From the NCBI GenBank assembly GCA_963784995.1, contig CAWATZ010000012.1, forward strand, positions 372,001 to 436,000: DNA of 64,000 nt, in the 5' to 3' direction. Positions 27,573 through 37,393 of the stretch are shown in pieces. The translations under genes and the position numbers were made by a program. The DNA is from CAWATZ01 sp963784995. GTDB lineage: Bacteria; Planctomycetota; Planctomycetia; Gemmatales; Gemmataceae. Position 1 is the stretch's first letter. Each line of letters starts with the position of its first letter. The notes beneath the pieces are model-generated. The model saw only the letters and a program-made list of their open reading frames with translations, searched no databases and was not told the origin of the DNA.

Positions 27573-30500
27573 ATGAGCAACCCAGGCAACGTGAACGTGG
27601 ATACACTGCCAGCGACCACGCGGAAGCAGATCCGAGCCGTCTGCCTGCGCTTTGTGCAGCGGTGGAAGGCCGGCCAGACGCCCGGCGTTGAGCTGTTCCT
27701 GCAGGACGGTCCTGCCGACGAACAGGGCACGTTGCTGCAGGAGTTGCTGCGGCTGGAGATGCGTTTCCGCCTGCAACGCGGGGAACGCCTTGATGCCGAG
27801 GAGTTCCTGCAGCGTTTCCCCGACCGGGAGGAGCTGATCCGCTCCTTGCTGGCTATGGTGGCCTCCTCCCCCCAGGAGACTCCAGGCGCCCTGGCCAGCG
27901 TCCAGCAGGTTGACAGTGCCGTCTCCCTCCCGCTGCAATCATCCGCGACGCACCAGGACCGGCCGAAAGCGTCCTGGCCGGACGTGCTGGGCTACCAGAT
28001 CGAGGCCGAGCTGGGCAAGGGCGGCATGGGCGTGGTTTACAAAGCAATCCACAAGCAACTGGACCGGACCGTCGCCCTCAAGATGATCCGCGGCGGCGCC
28101 GACGCTGGGGAGGATGAGCTGGCCCGGTTCCGCCTTGAGGCCCGGGCGGTCGCCAAACTGCGGCACGCCAACGTCGTGCAGATCTACGAAGTGGGCGAAC
28201 ACAACGGTCTGCCCTTTTTCGCGCTGGAGTTCTGTCCGGGAGGCAGCCTGGCGGCCAGGCTCAAGGGCAACGTACTGCCGGCCCGGGAGGCGGCCCGGCT
28301 GGTGGAACAGGTCGCCCGGGGCATGCATGCGGCCCACCAGCAGGGGATCATTCATCGCGACCTCAAGCCGGCCAACGTGCTGCTGTCCGAGGACGGCACG
28401 CCGCGGGTGGCCGACTTCGGGCTGGCCAAGAAGCTGGACGAGCAGGGTCAGACCGCGACCGAGGCGGTCATGGGGACGCCCAGCTACATGGCGCCGGAGC
28501 AGGCCAGCGGTCAGAGCCGGCAGGTCGGGCCGAGGCGCCGACACGTACGCCCTGGGCGCCATCCTGTATGAGTGCCTGACGGGCCGGCCGCCGTTCAAGG
28601 CAGCCTCCGCCTGGGAAACCATCAAGCAGGTGCTGACGGTTGACCCGGCGCCGCCGCGGCAGCTGGACCGCTCCTTGCCCCGGGAGCTGGAGACCATCTG
28701 CCTGAAGTGCCTGGAAAAGAACCCGGCACGGCGTTATGCCAGCGCGGCGGCGTTGGCCGATGACCTGGACCGCTGGCAGGCCGGAGAGCCGATCCAGGCC
28801 CGTCCCGTGGGACGGCTGGAAAAGACCGTCAAGTGGGTTCGGCGGCAGCCCACGCTGGCCGCTCTGGGGACCGTGAGTGTGCTGGCGTTGCTGGTGCTGC
28901 TGGTTGGGGGCGGCCTGTTCACCCTGTTCCTGGCCCGGGAACGGGATCGGGCCGTCCAGGCCGAAGAGAAGGCGAAAGAGCGGTTACGCAACGAACAGAT
29001 CCAGTCGGCGACCTCGACCCTGGAGCGGGCCCTGCTGCTCTGCGAGCAGGGGGAAATCAATCACGGTCTGTTGTGGATGACCCGCGGCTTGCAGACTGCC
29101 TGTCTGGCCGAGGCCGCCGATCTGGAACAGGCGTTTCGCTGGAACCTGGGAGCGTGGTCGCGGGAAGTCCATCGGCTGGACCGAATCCTGTCTCACCCGG
29201 CCGCCGTCTGGGCGGTCGCTTTTAGTCCCGATGGGGCCCTGCTGGCAACCAGCTGTGCGGATGGCAAGGTTCGCTTCTGGGAAACAGGAACCGGCCGACA
29301 ACGGGGAGAGCCCTTGAGTCACCCGAATACGGTCCGCGCCGTGGCGTTCCACCCGGGAGGCGAATTGCTCCTGACGGGTTGCGAAGACGGCATGGCCCGC
29401 TTCTGGGAGGTCGCAACCGGACGCCTGGTCGGTTCTCCCCTGATCCATTGCCCGGTGACGCAACCGGCCCGGAGCTGGCCCTGGGGAACAGGGATCCGGA
29501 GCGTGGCCATCAGCCCCGATGGCCGGACCTTGATCACCGGGGGCTACGATGACAAGGCACGCGTCTGGGAGACGGCCACGGGAAAGGAAGGATGTCCCCC
29601 GCTGGCGCCCGGCGGCGGGGCCGTCTTTGCCGTGGCCTTTCGTCCGGATGGGCAGGCCGTCTTGACGGGGAGCCAAAGCTGGAGCCTGCAAGAGTGGCGC
29701 CCGACCAGCGGCCAGCCGGTTGGCGCCCGGATGCGGCACAATGTCGTGTATTGCGCCGCCTACAGCCCCGACAGCAAGACGGTGGCGGCCGGATACTTGC
29801 AGGATAACTCTGTCCGCCAGTGGAATCTGGCAACCGGCCAGAAGCGCGAGGTGGTGTTCCAGCACCGGGCCCCAGTGATGGCGGTGTGTTACAGCCCGGA
29901 CGGGCAGTTGGTGCTGACCGCCAGCCAGGACCAGACAGCCCGGGTCTGGGATGCGGCGACGGGGCTACCCGTTGGCTCGACCCTGAAACACACCGGGGAG
30001 GTCGAAAGCGCGGCTTTTAGTTCCGGGGGCAGGATGGCCACAGGAAGTCGGGATGGCATGGTTCGCTTGTGGCGCCTGGCCCCAGGCGGGCCCCTGCACG
30101 CCTTGCCCCACCCCAGCTGGGTCCGGTGCGTGGCGTTCAGCCCGGACGGGAACCGACTTCTGACCGGCTCATCCGATCAACTGTGCCGACTGTGGGACGT
30201 GGACCAGGGCCGACAGATCGGCCAACCGCTGCGCCACGACCACTTTGTCGTCGGCGTTGCCTTCGCCTCGAACGGCAAAACGGCCCTGGCGGCGATCGAT
30301 GCTGTGGACGCGCCCCAACTGCACCGCTGGGACCTGGAGAGCAGTCGATTGCTCAGCGCCGTCGGCGGCCAGAAGGCTATCCCCTGGCGGCTAGCCTCCG
30401 ACCCACGGGGCACGACCCTGGTGATGGGTGGTTTGCGCGAGGGGCCCATCCGGATCTGGGACGGGGTCACGGGGCAGCCCCGCGGGGCGCCCTGGCGCAC

Positions 30501-31164
30501 CACGATAGGTGCAAGGGCGTCGCCGTCAGCGCGGATGGTCAGACAATCCTGACTGGAAGCAGCGATCGCACGACGCGGCTGTGGGATGCCTTGACGGGCG
30601 AGCCCCTCGGCCCCTCGGTGCGGCACCCCTATGGGATCTCCGCGGTCGCCTTCAGCCCGGACGGACGGCGACTTCCTGACCGGCAGCCAGGGACAGACGG
30701 TCCAGGTGTGGGACGGCAACTGGCAGCCGGTCGGGGCGCCGATGCGGCACCGAGGCGAGGTCAACAGTGTACTCTTCGTGCCAGCGGGCCCTCTGCTGCT
30801 CAGTGGCAGCGACGACAACACCGCCCGCTTCTGGTTCGCCCCGACCAGTCACCCCGTCGGCCCCGCTCTTGGCCACAGAGCGAGCGTCAGCGCCGTGGCC
30901 ATCAGTCCGGATGGGCGAATCGGGGCCACGGCGAGCGATGACTTCCAGGCCAAACTCTGGCCGGTCCCGCTCCCCGTGACCGAGGAGCCCGAGCGCCTGA
31001 CCGGTTGGGTCCAGGTCCTCACCGGGCAGGAGATGGACGACAAGGGCGACATTCCCGTCCTGGCGGCCGACGACTGGCAAGAACGGCGCGAACGCTTTTA
31101 TCCCTTGCCGAGTCTGGCGCAACAGGAACGCCCTGGCAGACCCGGCGGTGGGTCGAGCCGGTAA
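27573..31164 (+). CDS. Ser/Thr protein kinase with WD40 repeats (three frameshifts)
   Basis: An N-terminal domain like that of the gene before it (QRWKAGQTPGVELFLQDGP, FPDREELIRSLL) leads to a complete Hanks-type kinase: GKGGMGVVYKA, VALKMI with the ATP-binding Lys, IIHRDLKPANVLL, VADFGLAKKL and GTPSYMAPEQ. After ARRYASAAALADDLDRWQ comes one membrane helix (TLAALGTVSVLALLVLLVGG) and about a dozen WD40 repeats. The frame breaks near 28535 (after GQSRQVGP, resuming ADTYALGAILYECLTGRPPF), 30510 and 30668; pieces are 27573-28571, to 30552, to 30941 and to 31164. All repaired joins restore family sequence, so one kinase of about 1195 aa is inferred. ATG at 27573 follows AAGGAG. Kinase inside, propeller likely outside the inner membrane. 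Confidence 0.8.
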
Positions 31165-31233
31165 TGCCATGCCGTTGCGTTTCCATCGTACCGTAACGTA
31201 GGGACAGGCCCTGGCAGCGAGGGACTCGGTCGC

Positions 31234-32253
31234 ATGATCGCGGACTCTGCGGACCTGGAACAGCGTCTGAGCGAACCGACCCCCGGCGCCATCGCCGCGC
31301 TCGCTCGCCTCTCCGGCGACCTGATGCTCCTGGGCGTCGGCGGCAAGATGGGACCGACCCTGGCCCGGATGGCCCGCCGGGCCAGCGACGCCGCCGGCGT
31401 GCGCCGCCGGGTGATCGGCGTCGCCCGCTTCAGCGTCCCCGGTCTGGAAGAGCGGCTGCGCTCAGTGGGCGTGGAAACGGTCCGCTGCGACCTGCTCGAT
31501 CCGGTCCAGCTGGAGCGCTTGCCCGAGGTGCCCAACGTCATCGTCATGACCGGCATGAAGTTCGGCGCCACTGACAACGCGGCCCTGACCTGGGCCATGA
31601 ACGTCTTTCTGCCGGGAATGATCTGCCAGAAGTTTCGCCGCGGCCGGATCGTCGCGTTTTCCACCGGCAACGTCTACGGGCTGACTTCGGTGCGCCTGGG
31701 CGGGTCGCTGGAGAGCGATCCGCTGACGCCGGTGGGCGACTACTCGCAGAGTGCCCTGGGACGGGAGCGGATCTTCGAGCATTTCAGCCGGACGCTGGGC
31801 ATTCCTCTGGTGCTGCTGCGGCTGAACTACGCCACGGAAATGCGTTACGGCGTGCTGGTGGACGTTGCCCGCAAGGTCTGGCTGGGCGAGCCGATCGCGC
31901 TGGAGATGGGTCATCTGAACGCCCTCTGGCAAGGCGACGCCAACGCCTGGGCCTTGCAGAGCTTCGACCTGGCGGCTTCGCCTCCCACCGTGCTGAACCT
32001 GGCCGGCCCCGAATTGCTGAGCGTGCGGCGGACGGCGGAGTGCTTTGGCCGGCTGCTGGATCGAGTGGTTCTATTTCTTGGCAGCGAGACCGATCTGGCG
32101 TTCCTGAGCAACAGCCAGCGGGCCGTGCAGCTGTTCGGCTATCCGCGGGTGGGCCCGCTGCAGATGATGGAATGGATCGCCGACTGGGTCCGGCGCGGCG
32201 GCGAGGACCTGGGCAAGCCCACTCACTTCGAGGTCCGGGACGGCAAGTTCTGA
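31234..32253 (+). CDS. NAD-dependent epimerase/dehydratase-like protein
   Basis: A 339-aa Rossmann-fold protein of the extended short-chain dehydrogenase type. LMLLGVGGKMGPTLARMARR is the nucleotide-binding loop; IVAFSTGNVYGLTS carries the expected Ser/Thr region; ARFSVPGLEERL and LNLAGPELLSVRRTAE follow family order. Where active epimerases have YxxxK, this one reads GDYSQSALGRERIFEHF, so the catalytic Lys appears lost; activity on sugar nucleotides is therefore doubtful, and a binding or altered role is possible. ATG at 31234 is the first in frame. It follows the kinase gene by 69 bases and may be co-transcribed with it. Confidence 0.75.
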   Translation: MIADSADLEQRLSEPTPGAIAALARLSGDLMLLGVGGKMGPTLARMARRASDAAGVRRRVIGVARFSVPGLEERLRSVGVETVRCDLLDPVQLERLPEVPNVIVMTGMKFGATDNAALTWAMNVFLPGMICQKFRRGRIVAFSTGNVYGLTSVRLGGSLESDPLTPVGDYSQSALGRERIFEHFSRTLGIPLVLLRLNYATEMRYGVLVDVARKVWLGEPIALEMGHLNALWQGDANAWALQSFDLAASPPTVLNLAGPELLSVRRTAECFGRLLDRVVLFLGSETDLAFLSNSQRAVQLFGYPRVGPLQMMEWIADWVRRGGEDLGKPTHFEVRDGKF

Positions 32254-32280
32254 CTCACGCCACTGTCCCGAGGCGGCCGA

Positions 32281-32302
32281 CCCTCGCTGGCGCTTCGGGC
32301 TA
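32281..32302 (+). repeat. Fragment of a dispersed repeat
   Basis: CGCTGGCGCTTCGGGCT (32285-32301) is identical to part of the palindrome at 3413-3476. Only one arm is present here. The rest of 32254-32487 shows nothing else. Confidence 0.6.
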
Positions 32303-32487
32303 ACAACTGGCACCTTTGCCAATCGCAGGGGCTTTCCCGGATTCCAGACCTTTCCTGAAGAAGCCGGCCGGGCTCGGCCGATGATTCCTGTGGATTCTTC
32401 CCGCAGTATCGACTCGTGCAGTCCTTGGCGCCGCCCGCACAGATTGCCCGGACGAGCGCAGGACGTTCAGGATTTGGAGGTTGGGCC

Positions 32488-33990
32488 ATGCTCCCTCACT
32501 ATCGATGGGTGTTAGTCCTCGGGCTGTTCGGGGGAATCGCGGCGGCGACCCGGGCCCAGGACGTTTTGCCGGCCGGCGCCGAGACGGCTCCCCCGGGCGA
32601 GTGGGCAACCTCCCACGAGGCACCGGTCCCCGCCCCCGGTGGACCAGTGCCCATGCCCGGACCTGTGGGACCGCCTCCCGTTCCGTTCAGCCCGGGCCCC
32701 CTGCTCGACCCTGAGGCACTGCCTCCCTACAAGGCCGGCCCAGGCCCCGTACCCGACGGTGTGCCCCTGGCTGACGGACATCCATACCCGGGGGCCATCC
32801 CCCCCAATCAGGTGTCGTTGCTGTTCCCGGCGCTCAAGGGACCCCTGTTCCATCCAGGTCCGGGCGCTCCGGGGCCGATTGAGCCGCTGCCGCCGGCCGA
32901 CGGCGATGGCTGCGGTCCCTTCTGGGTCAGCGGCGAGTACCTGCTGCTCTGGATGAGGAACGCTCCCAACCCCGTTCTGCTGCAGACGCCGAGCAGCGCG
33001 CCCAACATGACGCCCCCTCAGGCCCTTTACGGCGGCTCCAACGTCAACTTCAACGCCTTTTCGGGTTTCCGCCTCGCCCTGGGTGTGGCCTTGACCGACT
33101 GCTGCGGTGTGGAGCTGACCGGCTTCGTCACAGGGCAGGGGAACACCACCTTTGGCATCAACTCCGCCGGCAGCCCGGTGCTGCAGGAACCCTTCGTCGC
33201 AGTTTCACCGACGAGTGCCGTATCGACGTCGGCGACCATTGCAGCGCCTGGTGTTTTGGCCGGCGCCTTCAGCGCCCACAATACCGAGCAGTTCGGCGGC
33301 GCCGAACTGAACTTCCTGGGCGGTGCGGTGCAGCGGTCCGCGTCCGGGACCACGCTCATCGCCGGCCTGGCTTACCGGGCCCTGAACGGGGAAGAAGACC
33401 TGGCCACGCAGAGCAGCCCTCTCGGCGCCAACGTGGTCCACTTCCGGGGAACGACCTTCGGCGCCCCTGCGACCCTCAGCATTCAGGATCGCTTCCAGGC
33501 CTACAACTGGTTCATCGGCGGTCAGCTCGGTGCTGGCCAGCGCTGGTACTGGGGTTCGTTCTTCCTCGACGCCCGCGGCACCGTGGCCATCGGCTCCACG
33601 CAGATGCAGACCACGATCAACGGCCTGACGACGCTGTTCACCGGACCAACCCTGACCCCCGTCGCCACCACCCAGGGCGGCCTGTATGCGCAACCCACCA
33701 ACATCGGTCGCGTGGAGCAAGCCCGGTTCACGTACCTGCCGACCGTGGACCTGAAGTTCGGCTGGTGCCTGACCAGCCGGCTGGTCGCCACCATCGGCTA
33801 CAACGGCACCTACTGGTCCAGCGTGGCCCGCCCCGGCGATCAGATCAACCAGGCGATCACGGTGTCCCAGGTGCCGAGCCTCGCCACTTTCGGCCCGACA
33901 CTGGCGCCCAACGTGTTCCCGCAGCACCACGTGGTGGCCACCGATTTCTGGGCGCAGGGACTCACGGCCGGGCTGGAGATTCGGTTTTGA
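32488..33990 (+). CDS. BBP7-family outer-membrane beta-barrel protein with proline-rich leader region
   Basis: A 500-aa protein. Signal peptide MLPHYRWVLVLGLFGGIAAA is followed by about 100 Pro/Gly-rich residues (PAPGGPVPMPGPVGPPPVPF), then FWVSGEYLLLWMRNAPNPVL and a barrel ending VATDFWAQGLTAGLEIRF. The WxxGEYLLWxM box and terminal aromatic-x-Phe mark the BBP7 family. It shares only the two ends with the other BBP7 protein at 23069, so the pair is old. The Pro-rich arm could cross peptidoglycan-like or S-layer material. ATG at 32488 has GGAGG at ideal distance. Confidence 0.85.
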   Translation: MLPHYRWVLVLGLFGGIAAATRAQDVLPAGAETAPPGEWATSHEAPVPAPGGPVPMPGPVGPPPVPFSPGPLLDPEALPPYKAGPGPVPDGVPLADGHPYPGAIPPNQVSLLFPALKGPLFHPGPGAPGPIEPLPPADGDGCGPFWVSGEYLLLWMRNAPNPVLLQTPSSAPNMTPPQALYGGSNVNFNAFSGFRLALGVALTDCCGVELTGFVTGQGNTTFGINSAGSPVLQEPFVAVSPTSAVSTSATIAAPGVLAGAFSAHNTEQFGGAELNFLGGAVQRSASGTTLIAGLAYRALNGEEDLATQSSPLGANVVHFRGTTFGAPATLSIQDRFQAYNWFIGGQLGAGQRWYWGSFFLDARGTVAIGSTQMQTTINGLTTLFTGPTLTPVATTQGGLYAQPTNIGRVEQARFTYLPTVDLKFGWCLTSRLVATIGYNGTYWSSVARPGDQINQAITVSQVPSLATFGPTLAPNVFPQHHVVATDFWAQGLTAGLEIRF

Positions 33991-34056
33991 GAGGCAAGAC
34001 TCGATCCCCCGTTTATTGCGGCTCAGGAAGACAAAGACCGCCTTGGCTGGCACCCA

Positions 34057-34162
34057 CCCAGGGCGATGCCCTGGGCTATCCTGTTGCGCCCCTTCGGGGC
34101 TGTTGGCTGTTGTCTTCCGCCCCGAAGGGGCGCAACACGATAGCCCAGGGCATCGCCCTGGG
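34057..34162. repeat. 44-bp inverted repeat with one mismatch
   Basis: Arms 34057-34100 and 34119-34162 pair except at one base. Each arm itself contains two smaller palindromes (CCCAGGGCGATGCCCTGGG and GCGCCCCTTCGGGGC). It fills the gap between the convergent BBP7 and creatininase genes. Confidence 0.9.
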
Positions 34163-34230
34163 TTGCGAGCGAGCCGGTCATTTTCTTTCTGAGCCGCAGG
34201 AGCCGCGACGCGGAGCCGCTAAACAAATCG

Positions 34231-35001
34231 TCAATACGGAAACGTCTCATCCATCGGGGCCGCCGCCAGCTCGATCAGAAAGGTGGCGAGCCGTTCGACC
34301 ACGATCTCCATCAGCCGCTGGCCCTTCTCGGCCGAGGCCGCAGACGGGTCGCCCAGGCCGGTGTTGGTGGTGACCAGGTGCCAGGGCCGGGTGATGCTCA
34401 CCCAGCCGCGGTTGATCGCCTCGAACCGGCTCGGTTTCGCCGCCCCGTTGTCGGCCAGCTCCGGGTGTACCAGCTGCGGAAAGAACGCCAGCCCCAGACT
34501 GGTCTCGACCTCGTCGGCGTGTTCCCCCGGCTTCTCGAACAGCTTCAGATAGACGTCGGCCGCCAGCCGATACCAGTCGCAAACACACAGGAACATTTTG
34601 GTGCGGTGATGCAGCTGGCGGGTGATCGGCTTCAGCTCGTTGCCGCCGTGGCCGTTGAGCAGGACCAGCTTGGGAATGCCCTGCATCTGGAGCGCCTCGA
34701 CCAGGTCGCTGACCAGGTGCAGCAGCGTCGTCGGCGTGACGCTGCAGGCGACGCCGCCCGGGACCTTCAGGTGATTGGTGTTGACGCCGAAGGGCACACA
34801 GGGTAGCAGCAGCACCTTGGCCCCCGCATCGTAGGCCCGCTGGCAAGCACGCCGGGCAACCTCCTCCACCTGAAAGTTATCGGTGCCGTAGGGCATGTGC
34901 AGGTTGTGCGCCTCGGTGGCGCCGAAGGGCAGCACCGCCACTTGCCACGCCTGCTGCCGGATGAACGCGTGGGTCTGTTCCGCCAGGATACATTCGCGCA
35001 T
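34231..35001 (-). CDS. Creatininase-family amidohydrolase
   Basis: A 256-aa member of the creatininase fold. GATEAHNLHMPYGTDNFQ carries the metal-binding Glu, His and Asp; VLLNGHGGNELKPI is the second hallmark; HADEVETSLGLAFFP adds the Glu pair. The metal site looks complete. Relatives hydrolyse creatinine, formamides in cofactor synthesis (ArfB-like) or a mycofactocin precursor (MftE); nothing nearby chooses among them. ATG at 35001 has AAAGGATC upstream; a 12-residue longer frame is less likely. It is divergent from ppk across a 138-base region with a strong palindrome. Confidence 0.8.
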   Translation of the reverse strand: MRECILAEQTHAFIRQQAWQVAVLPFGATEAHNLHMPYGTDNFQVEEVARRACQRAYDAGAKVLLLPCVPFGVNTNHLKVPGGVACSVTPTTLLHLVSDLVEALQMQGIPKLVLLNGHGGNELKPITRQLHHRTKMFLCVCDWYRLAADVYLKLFEKPGEHADEVETSLGLAFFPQLVHPELADNGAAKPSRFEAINRGWVSITRPWHLVTTNTGLGDPSAASAEKGQRLMEIVVERLATFLIELAAAPMDETFPY

Positions 35002-35045
35002 ACTTGATCCTTTGCTCAGCTTGTCTATCTTCGCCAATCAGCCGC

Positions 35046-35076
35046 ATTTCGCACAATTGTGAACAATTCGCGAAAT
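35046..35076. promoter_or_regulatory. Operator-like palindrome in the creatininase-ppk intergenic region
   Basis: AATTGT-GA-ACAATT (35055-35068) is a perfect core palindrome, flanked by outer arms ATTTCGC (35046-35052) and GCGAAAT (35070-35076). Unlike the GC-rich repeats elsewhere, it is AT-rich and lies about 29 bases before a TATAAT box, as expected for a dimeric repressor or activator site. The regulator is unknown. Confidence 0.6.
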
Positions 35077-35104
35077 CCAGTGTCCTGGACTCGGGCCTCG
35101 TTGT

Positions 35105-35110
35105 TATAAT
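35105..35110 (+). promoter_or_regulatory. Probable -10 box of ppk
   Basis: A consensus TATAAT stands 29 bases before the ppk start codon. The -35 region at 17 bases (GTCCTG) is poor, which suits an activator or a weak basal promoter. Confidence 0.5.
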
Positions 35111-35139
35111 GGCAACTTATGCCTGGAGGAAAATGGCGT

Positions 35140-37347
35140 ATGGAACAATCCGGCAGTCCACTGGCCGTGTGTGTGGACGATCCTTCCCTGTACGTGAATC
35201 GTGAGCTGAGCTGGCTGGAGTTCAACCGGCGGGTTCTGGAAGAGGCCCAGGATGCGACGGTGCCCTTGCTGGAGCGGCTGAAGTTCCTGGCCATCTACGA
35301 GGCCAACCTCGACGAGTTCTTCATGGTGCGCGTGGGCGGCCTGCAGCAGAAGGTGCAGGCCGGCATTCCCTTTGGCTCGGGGGCGGACCGGACGCCGCCG
35401 TCGGTCCAGCTGGAGCGCATCGGCCAGGTGGTCCGGCAGCAGACCGAGGCCGTGTACCGCTGTCTGAAAGAGGAACTGCTGCCGGCCCTGGAAAAGGAAG
35501 GGATCGTGATCCGGACGCTGTCGGACCTGACCCCGGCGGACCGGACGCATTTGCAGGGCGTCTTTCAGCGCGAGATTTTCCCGGTGCTGACGCCCCTGGC
35601 CATCGACCCCGGCCATCCCTTCCCGCATCTGCTCAACAAGACGCTCAACCTGGCCGTGGTGCTGCGCCGGCCCAATGGCGACACCGATCCGCAGGAACCT
35701 TCGGAGCCGCTGTACGCCGTGGTCCAGGTGCCCTCGCTGCTGCCGCGGTTTATTCCACTCCCGGCCGAGACGGCTGTGGCCCCGCGTCATGCGTTCATTC
35801 CGCTGGAGAAGGTGATCCGGCTGCATTTGCCGGAACTGTTTCCCGGCATGACGCTGGAACACGACTCGGTCTTCCGGGTGACCCGCAACAGCGACATTGA
35901 GATCGACGACGAGGTCGAGGACCTGCTCAAGACCATCGAGGAGGAAGTGCGCAAACGGCGGCGCGGTGCCGCGGTCCGGCTGCAGCTGGAGGAGAGCGCC
36001 GCGACGGACCTGGAGCAGTTCCTGACCAAGGCGCTGGACATCGACCCGACCGACGTGATCCGCGTCCCGGGCCTGATCGATCTGACGGGCCTGTTCCAGA
36101 TCCACGGTCTGCCCGGCTTTCCGCAGCTGCGTGATCCGCCCTTCGTGCCGCAGCCGGTGGTTGAGCTGGCCCGGGTGCGCAAGCCCTGGACGGCCATCCG
36201 CCAGCGCGACATCCTGATGCACCACCCCTACGAATCGTTCAGCCACGTCGTCGAATTCATCGAGGCCGCGGCCAGCTGCGACCGGGTGCTGGCCATCAAG
36301 CAGACACTGTATCGGACCAGCAGCGACTCACCCGTTGTGCGGGCGCTGCAGCGGGCGGCCGACAACGGCAAACAGGTGACCGCCGTCATCGAGCTGAAGG
36401 CCCGGCTGGACGAGGAGCGCAACATTGTCTGGGCCCGCGAGCTGGAGAAGGCCGGCGTCCACGTGGTCTTTGGCTTCATCGGGCTGAAGACGCATTGCAA
36501 GGCCGCCCTGGTGGTCCGGCGCGAGGACGACGGCATTCGCCGCTACGTCCACCTGTCCACGGGCAATTACAATCCGCAGACGGCCCGGATCTACACCGAC
36601 CTGAGCTTCTTCACCTGCAATCCGGCTTTCTGCGACGACGTCTCGGCGTTGTTCAACTACCTGACCGGCTACTGCGATCTGCCGCAGTGGCGGAAGCTGG
36701 TGGTGGCCCCGAGCCGATTGCAGGCGTTCATGCTGGAGAAGTTCGAGCGCGAGATCAGGCTGCAGCGAGCCGGCAAGCAGGGCCGGATCATCGCCAAGAT
36801 CAACGGTCTGCTGGAGCCGGCCATCGTGCAGGGACTGTACCGCGCCAGCCAGGCGGGAGTGCGCATCGAGATCATCTGCCGGGGCATCTGCTCGCTGCGT
36901 CCCGGGCTGCCCGGCGTCAGCAACAACGTCAAGGTCATCTCCATCGTTGATCGCTTCCTGGAGCATAGCCGGATCTTTTACTTCGAGAATGGCGGCGATC
37001 CCGAGGTCTGCGTCGGCTCGGCCGACTGGATGGACCGCAACCTGAGCCGGCGCGTGGAAGTGGTCTGGCCGATCGAGCAGCCGGACCTGAAGCAGCGGCT
37101 GATCCGGGAGGTCCTGGCGACGTCGCTGGCCGATAACGTCAAGGCGCGGGAGATGCAACCCGACGGCACCTATCGCAGGGTGACGCCGCCGCAGGGCCAG
37201 CTGCGGGTCCGCAGCCAGGAGCGCTTCCTGGAGGTTGCCCTGCAAAGCACCAACCGGCGCACGCCCGACACCGACCTGCCGCCGATCCCGTTTGTCGAGC
37301 CACGGCCGACGCACACGCGCCGGCATCGCAAGCAGCAAACGGGGTGA
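35140..37347 (+). CDS. ppk1: Polyphosphate kinase 1
   Basis: A 735-aa enzyme that reversibly builds polyphosphate from ATP. All four domains are present: N domain YVNRELSWLEFNRRVLEEA, H domain with FPVLTPLAIDPGHPFPHL, and two C-terminal catalytic domains with HHPYESFSHVVEFIEAAA, KTHCKAALVVRRE, YVHLSTGNYNPQTARIYTD (phosphorylated His) and CVGSADWMDRNLSRRVEV. Length is typical. ATG at 35140 has GGAGG ten bases upstream; ATG at 35119 is an in-frame alternative without a good site. Upstream lie a TATAAT box and an AT-rich palindrome, so control at this promoter is likely. It may work with the membrane pyrophosphatase in phosphate energy storage. Confidence 0.95.
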   Translation: MEQSGSPLAVCVDDPSLYVNRELSWLEFNRRVLEEAQDATVPLLERLKFLAIYEANLDEFFMVRVGGLQQKVQAGIPFGSGADRTPPSVQLERIGQVVRQQTEAVYRCLKEELLPALEKEGIVIRTLSDLTPADRTHLQGVFQREIFPVLTPLAIDPGHPFPHLLNKTLNLAVVLRRPNGDTDPQEPSEPLYAVVQVPSLLPRFIPLPAETAVAPRHAFIPLEKVIRLHLPELFPGMTLEHDSVFRVTRNSDIEIDDEVEDLLKTIEEEVRKRRRGAAVRLQLEESAATDLEQFLTKALDIDPTDVIRVPGLIDLTGLFQIHGLPGFPQLRDPPFVPQPVVELARVRKPWTAIRQRDILMHHPYESFSHVVEFIEAAASCDRVLAIKQTLYRTSSDSPVVRALQRAADNGKQVTAVIELKARLDEERNIVWARELEKAGVHVVFGFIGLKTHCKAALVVRREDDGIRRYVHLSTGNYNPQTARIYTDLSFFTCNPAFCDDVSALFNYLTGYCDLPQWRKLVVAPSRLQAFMLEKFEREIRLQRAGKQGRIIAKINGLLEPAIVQGLYRASQAGVRIEIICRGICSLRPGLPGVSNNVKVISIVDRFLEHSRIFYFENGGDPEVCVGSADWMDRNLSRRVEVVWPIEQPDLKQRLIREVLATSLADNVKAREMQPDGTYRRVTPPQGQLRVRSQERFLEVALQSTNRRTPDTDLPPIPFVEPRPTHTRRHRKQQTG

Positions 37348-37393
37348 TTGATTGCATTGCGCCGCGACACACACAACCGGAACCCTCTGACTC

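Noticed and set aside
27486..27691. C-terminal extension of the WD40 protein
   Set aside because: Arg/Gln-rich out-of-frame sequence that follows the frameshift and overlaps the start of the kinase gene.
28520..28545. Programmed ribosomal frameshift in the kinase gene
   Set aside because: No slippery heptamer or downstream structure is evident, and similar breaks occur in many unrelated genes of the window.
35046..35076. AT-rich palindrome as a terminator
   Set aside because: It lies between divergent gene starts, not after a gene end, and has no T tract.
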